The notes beneath the pieces are model-generated. The model ran no database searches. It was not told the DNA's origin and saw nothing but the letters and a program-made list of their open reading frames with translations. This document shows, piece after piece, positions 62,119 to 64,000 of a stretch of 64,000 nucleotides of DNA. The stretch comes from Sporosarcina luteola (GTDB taxonomy: Bacteria > Bacillota > Bacilli > Bacillales_A > Planococcaceae). The stretch covers positions 16,500 to 80,499 of the forward strand of contig NZ_BJYL01000032.1 of NCBI RefSeq assembly GCF_007991495.1, read 5' to 3'. A program made the translations under genes and the position numbers. Within the stretch, counting starts at the first letter, position 1. The number at the start of each line of letters is the position of its first letter.

Positions 62119-62842
62119 GTTCTTTATTCCTCCTCAGTTTATCCGATAACTCGGATTGAAAACGATTCGGGTATAAATAAGCATGATGGGAAGTCGGATG
62201 GATTTCCAGAAGAGAGGGGCGTCATGCCCTTCATTTAAGAAGAATGAAAAAGGGAGCAATCCTTTATCGCGTGATCGGATAAGGAACTTGCTGTAAAAGG
62301 GGGAGTTACCTAGAAAACAAAATTTTTACGATGCCTATACAAGTTGCTAAACATTCCCTTTATAGTTAAAAACGATAGCTTCTCCCATACCGAGCGGTTT
62401 GCACTGCTTATGGATCTAGCCTCGATCGACAATAACCCCCTTCCGTTTTAATAAATTCACAAGACCACAAACTATCAAATATAAATTCCCTAATGATCTG
62501 GACTGTTCGCCATCAGCCATTCATTACCCGACAACTAGCTTACCATACTTTTCATCTCTTTTATTTTCAGGTATTCAGATAAAAGATGATTCATGATCCT
62601 TTATGCCTATCTGTTAGAAGAGAAAATTTGCAGATAGATAGCGGGAAGGAGCCCGATTACTAGGGCAATCCTGCGGTATCGTAAATGCGGTGATTTTTTT
62701 GATTAAATCAATCAGCTTCGAAATTCAAAAAATATGAAATTGGGTGTAAGGTCCCCTTCATGCTCTCTATATTGTTCAAGGTTGAAATTACTTGTACAAT
62801 GAATAACAATTCATATTGCTTACAAGAAAGGGGGTTTCCTAG
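62119..62842. other. 720-bp region with no confident gene
   Basis: Upstream region of the OpuAC gene. No long open frame on either strand. It contains a possible 34-codon minus-strand frame (62416-62520, listed separately) and a T run after GCGGTATCGTAAATGCGGTGA near 62690. No remnant of opuAA/opuAB was recognised. Confidence 0.5.
62416..62520 (-). CDS. Possible 34-aa peptide, unrecognised
   Basis: The frame begins MADGEQSRSLGNLYLIVCG, contains one short hydrophobic segment (LYLIVCGLVNLL) and ends in a basic stretch KRKGVIVDRG. The RBS is poor (GGGTAATGA only). It could be a small peptide gene or the remnant of a larger one; I list it because its composition looks coding. Confidence 0.25.
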   Translation of the reverse strand: MADGEQSRSLGNLYLIVCGLVNLLKRKGVIVDRG

Positions 62843-63378
62843 ATGTCTGGGCAAAAGGATACTAAAACGTCAAGAAAAAATGTACTCATTGTGGCATTAA
62901 TATCGGTATCTTTTTAGTTAAATCCTTTGTCTGGGATGAATACATAGTAAATTCTACTGCCGATGCAGCGCTAGAAGATGTAAAAGGGGAGCCGGGCGTC
63001 GGATATGTCATAAGCAAGAACCAAAAAGTAGCCATAAAACCATATAAAGAAGGGTACAAAGTATATGCTGTTTCCAAAGGATTTTGGAGCTGGTCGGTCA
63101 CAGACGAGCTGTTTATTACGAATGAAGACAGGGCCTTTGAGATAACGGAAGAGATCTTGCAATTTAAAGGAAATAAAAGAGTATATTTAACTTTCATCAT
63201 GGACAAGGAGAAATCCTTCGATAGGATCACTGCCCAATCTCCGACCGTTGGAGCTATAAACTTTAATCGACTTGTATCGGATAATGGGTTTCTATACTAC
63301 CAATATAGCGAAGACCCATTTGAGGATGTGACATACGAAGGGATTGGTTTTAATGGGAAGGTGGAGAAGTTGAAGTAG
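62843..63378 (+). pseudogene. Membrane-anchored hypothetical protein, frameshifted
   Basis: ATG 62843 with AAAGGGGG starts a frame MSGQKDTKTSRKNVLIVALI that stops at TAG 62915 after 24 codons. From about 62900 the next frame continues the same membrane helix (IGIFLVKSFVW) and runs to 63378 as about 155 residues of soluble alpha/beta sequence (NSTADAALEDVKGEPGVGYVISKNQ ... YEGIGFNGKVEKLK). One missing base between TTAAT and ATCGG is the simplest explanation. Family not recognised. It is followed by another membrane gene 52 bp later. Confidence 0.7.
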
Positions 63379-63430
63379 GAAGGGTATGATAAATTAATAG
63401 ATATATTGCGACATAAGGAGGCAGCTTACC

Positions 63431-63862
63431 GTGCTCTTCATTTTCATTGCAATCGCCGTCCTTCTGGTGATTACAGCTGTACTAGTAATTATGAAAAAAT
63501 ATAAAAAAGAATTGATCGCCCAGAATTGGTATGATGAGTTCCAATATGAATTCCAATCAGTCGACTGCCCACATGCATTGCATTTCAAATTGGCAGAGAC
63601 TGATTGGAAGTTTGCCTTTACGCCGAAAAAAGAGAAAAACTTCACAGTGAGGGCAGGTCCTTTCGCAAAAACAACCCATCAAGTCCACTATCGATTTTAT
63701 TGCAAGGAATGCGAACGGAAGTGTTGGTTTGAGCAGACAAATTCCGTGCAGGATCATAAAGGGCTTTTCACGTTGCGTCTTAAGTATTTAGTAATCGGCT
63801 TCGCGACAATCATGCTACTGTTCATCATCTCCATGAACATCATTTTCCGCATCATCTTGTAA
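63431..63862 (+). CDS. Two-TM protein with Cys-rich middle, unrecognised
   Basis: 143 aa from GTG 63431, GGAGG 8 nt upstream. Hydrophobic segments at both ends (LFIFIAIAVLLVITAVLVIM and YLVIGFATIMLLFIISMNIIF). The soluble middle carries CPHALHF and YCKECERKCWFEQ, possibly a small zinc-binding site. No family recognised. It follows the frameshifted gene on the same strand and ends in a terminator. Confidence 0.68.
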   Translation: MLFIFIAIAVLLVITAVLVIMKKYKKELIAQNWYDEFQYEFQSVDCPHALHFKLAETDWKFAFTPKKEKNFTVRAGPFAKTTHQVHYRFYCKECERKCWFEQTNSVQDHKGLFTLRLKYLVIGFATIMLLFIISMNIIFRIIL

Positions 63863-63903
63863 GGTAACTGTGTACATTATAACTACATAAGTAAGAAATA
63901 AAT

Positions 63904-63938
63904 AGACGGTTAACCGAGCTTCAGCTGGCTAACCGTCT
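63904..63938 (+). terminator. Terminator near the right edge
   Basis: AGACGGTTA and TAACCGTCT arms with inner AGCTTCAGCT. The last 60 bp of the window hold nothing recognisable. Confidence 0.75.
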
Positions 63939-64000
63939 TATATTTATCTACTTGATTGAACTGTCATAAGTGTATGAAACCCCGTCTTTTATTTAAATGA

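Noticed and set aside
62119..62842. Degraded opuAA/opuAB genes
   Set aside because: No recognisable ATPase or permease motif in any frame; only a possible 34-codon peptide.

Overview
The window looks like a chromosomal segment of a low-GC, endospore-forming Bacillales bacterium, most likely Planococcaceae (Sporosarcina-like). Support: a CotF-type spore coat protein, a YaaH/SleL-type cortex-lytic enzyme, AbrB, an S-box (SAM-I) leader on metA, a Bacillus-type his operon with hisZ and short hisG, sigma-B-like promoters, Gram-positive ribosome binding sites and frequent TTG/GTG starts. No rRNA or tRNA gene, CRISPR array, transposase or prophage was seen.

Layout. 1-4400: M23 peptidase, thioredoxin-like protein, an unannotated type I toxin/antitoxin-like locus, then a cassette-like stretch of two acetyltransferases and a small membrane gene separated by a short motif and palindromic repeats. 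4650-8800: GDPD, AbrB, YitT, SAM riboswitch-metA and a DUF421 protein. 8830-12060: a 21-bp tandem array running into a tetR promoter, a TetR-regulated SMR pair, a HAD phosphatase and an RluA synthase. 12105-18000: spore genes, gdhA and argG. 18490-23410: a DUF6583 protein with a two-permease ABC exporter. 23480-30220: hisJ divergent from hisZGDBAFIE, in which hisH is missing. 30590-35070: rlmN, a frameshifted NERD gene enclosed by two 20-bp tandem arrays, and a tyrosine phenol-lyase. 35200-40020: general-stress genes, a two-component system with a Sco1/SenC copper chaperone, and a divergent YtkA-type lipoprotein. 40140-51510: mixed housekeeping genes (aminotransferase, PepF, two NUDIX, thioesterase, a tandem pair of small coiled-coil membrane proteins, GH3 lipoprotein). 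51650-63860: transporters (DAACS, Fsr-like MFS, MarR plus MFS, BCCT), two phosphatases, SRAP protein, an orphan OpuAC and a frameshifted membrane gene.

Two kinds of repeat dominate intergenic DNA. The first is a family of about 130-230 bp GC-rich imperfect palindromes (nine copies, both orientations, often paired). The second is a set of four short-period arrays with exactly phased cores (20 bp in two, 21 bp in two) built on at least three different core sequences. The phased arrays, the riboregulated toxin locus and the clean absence of hisH are the observations most worth following up.
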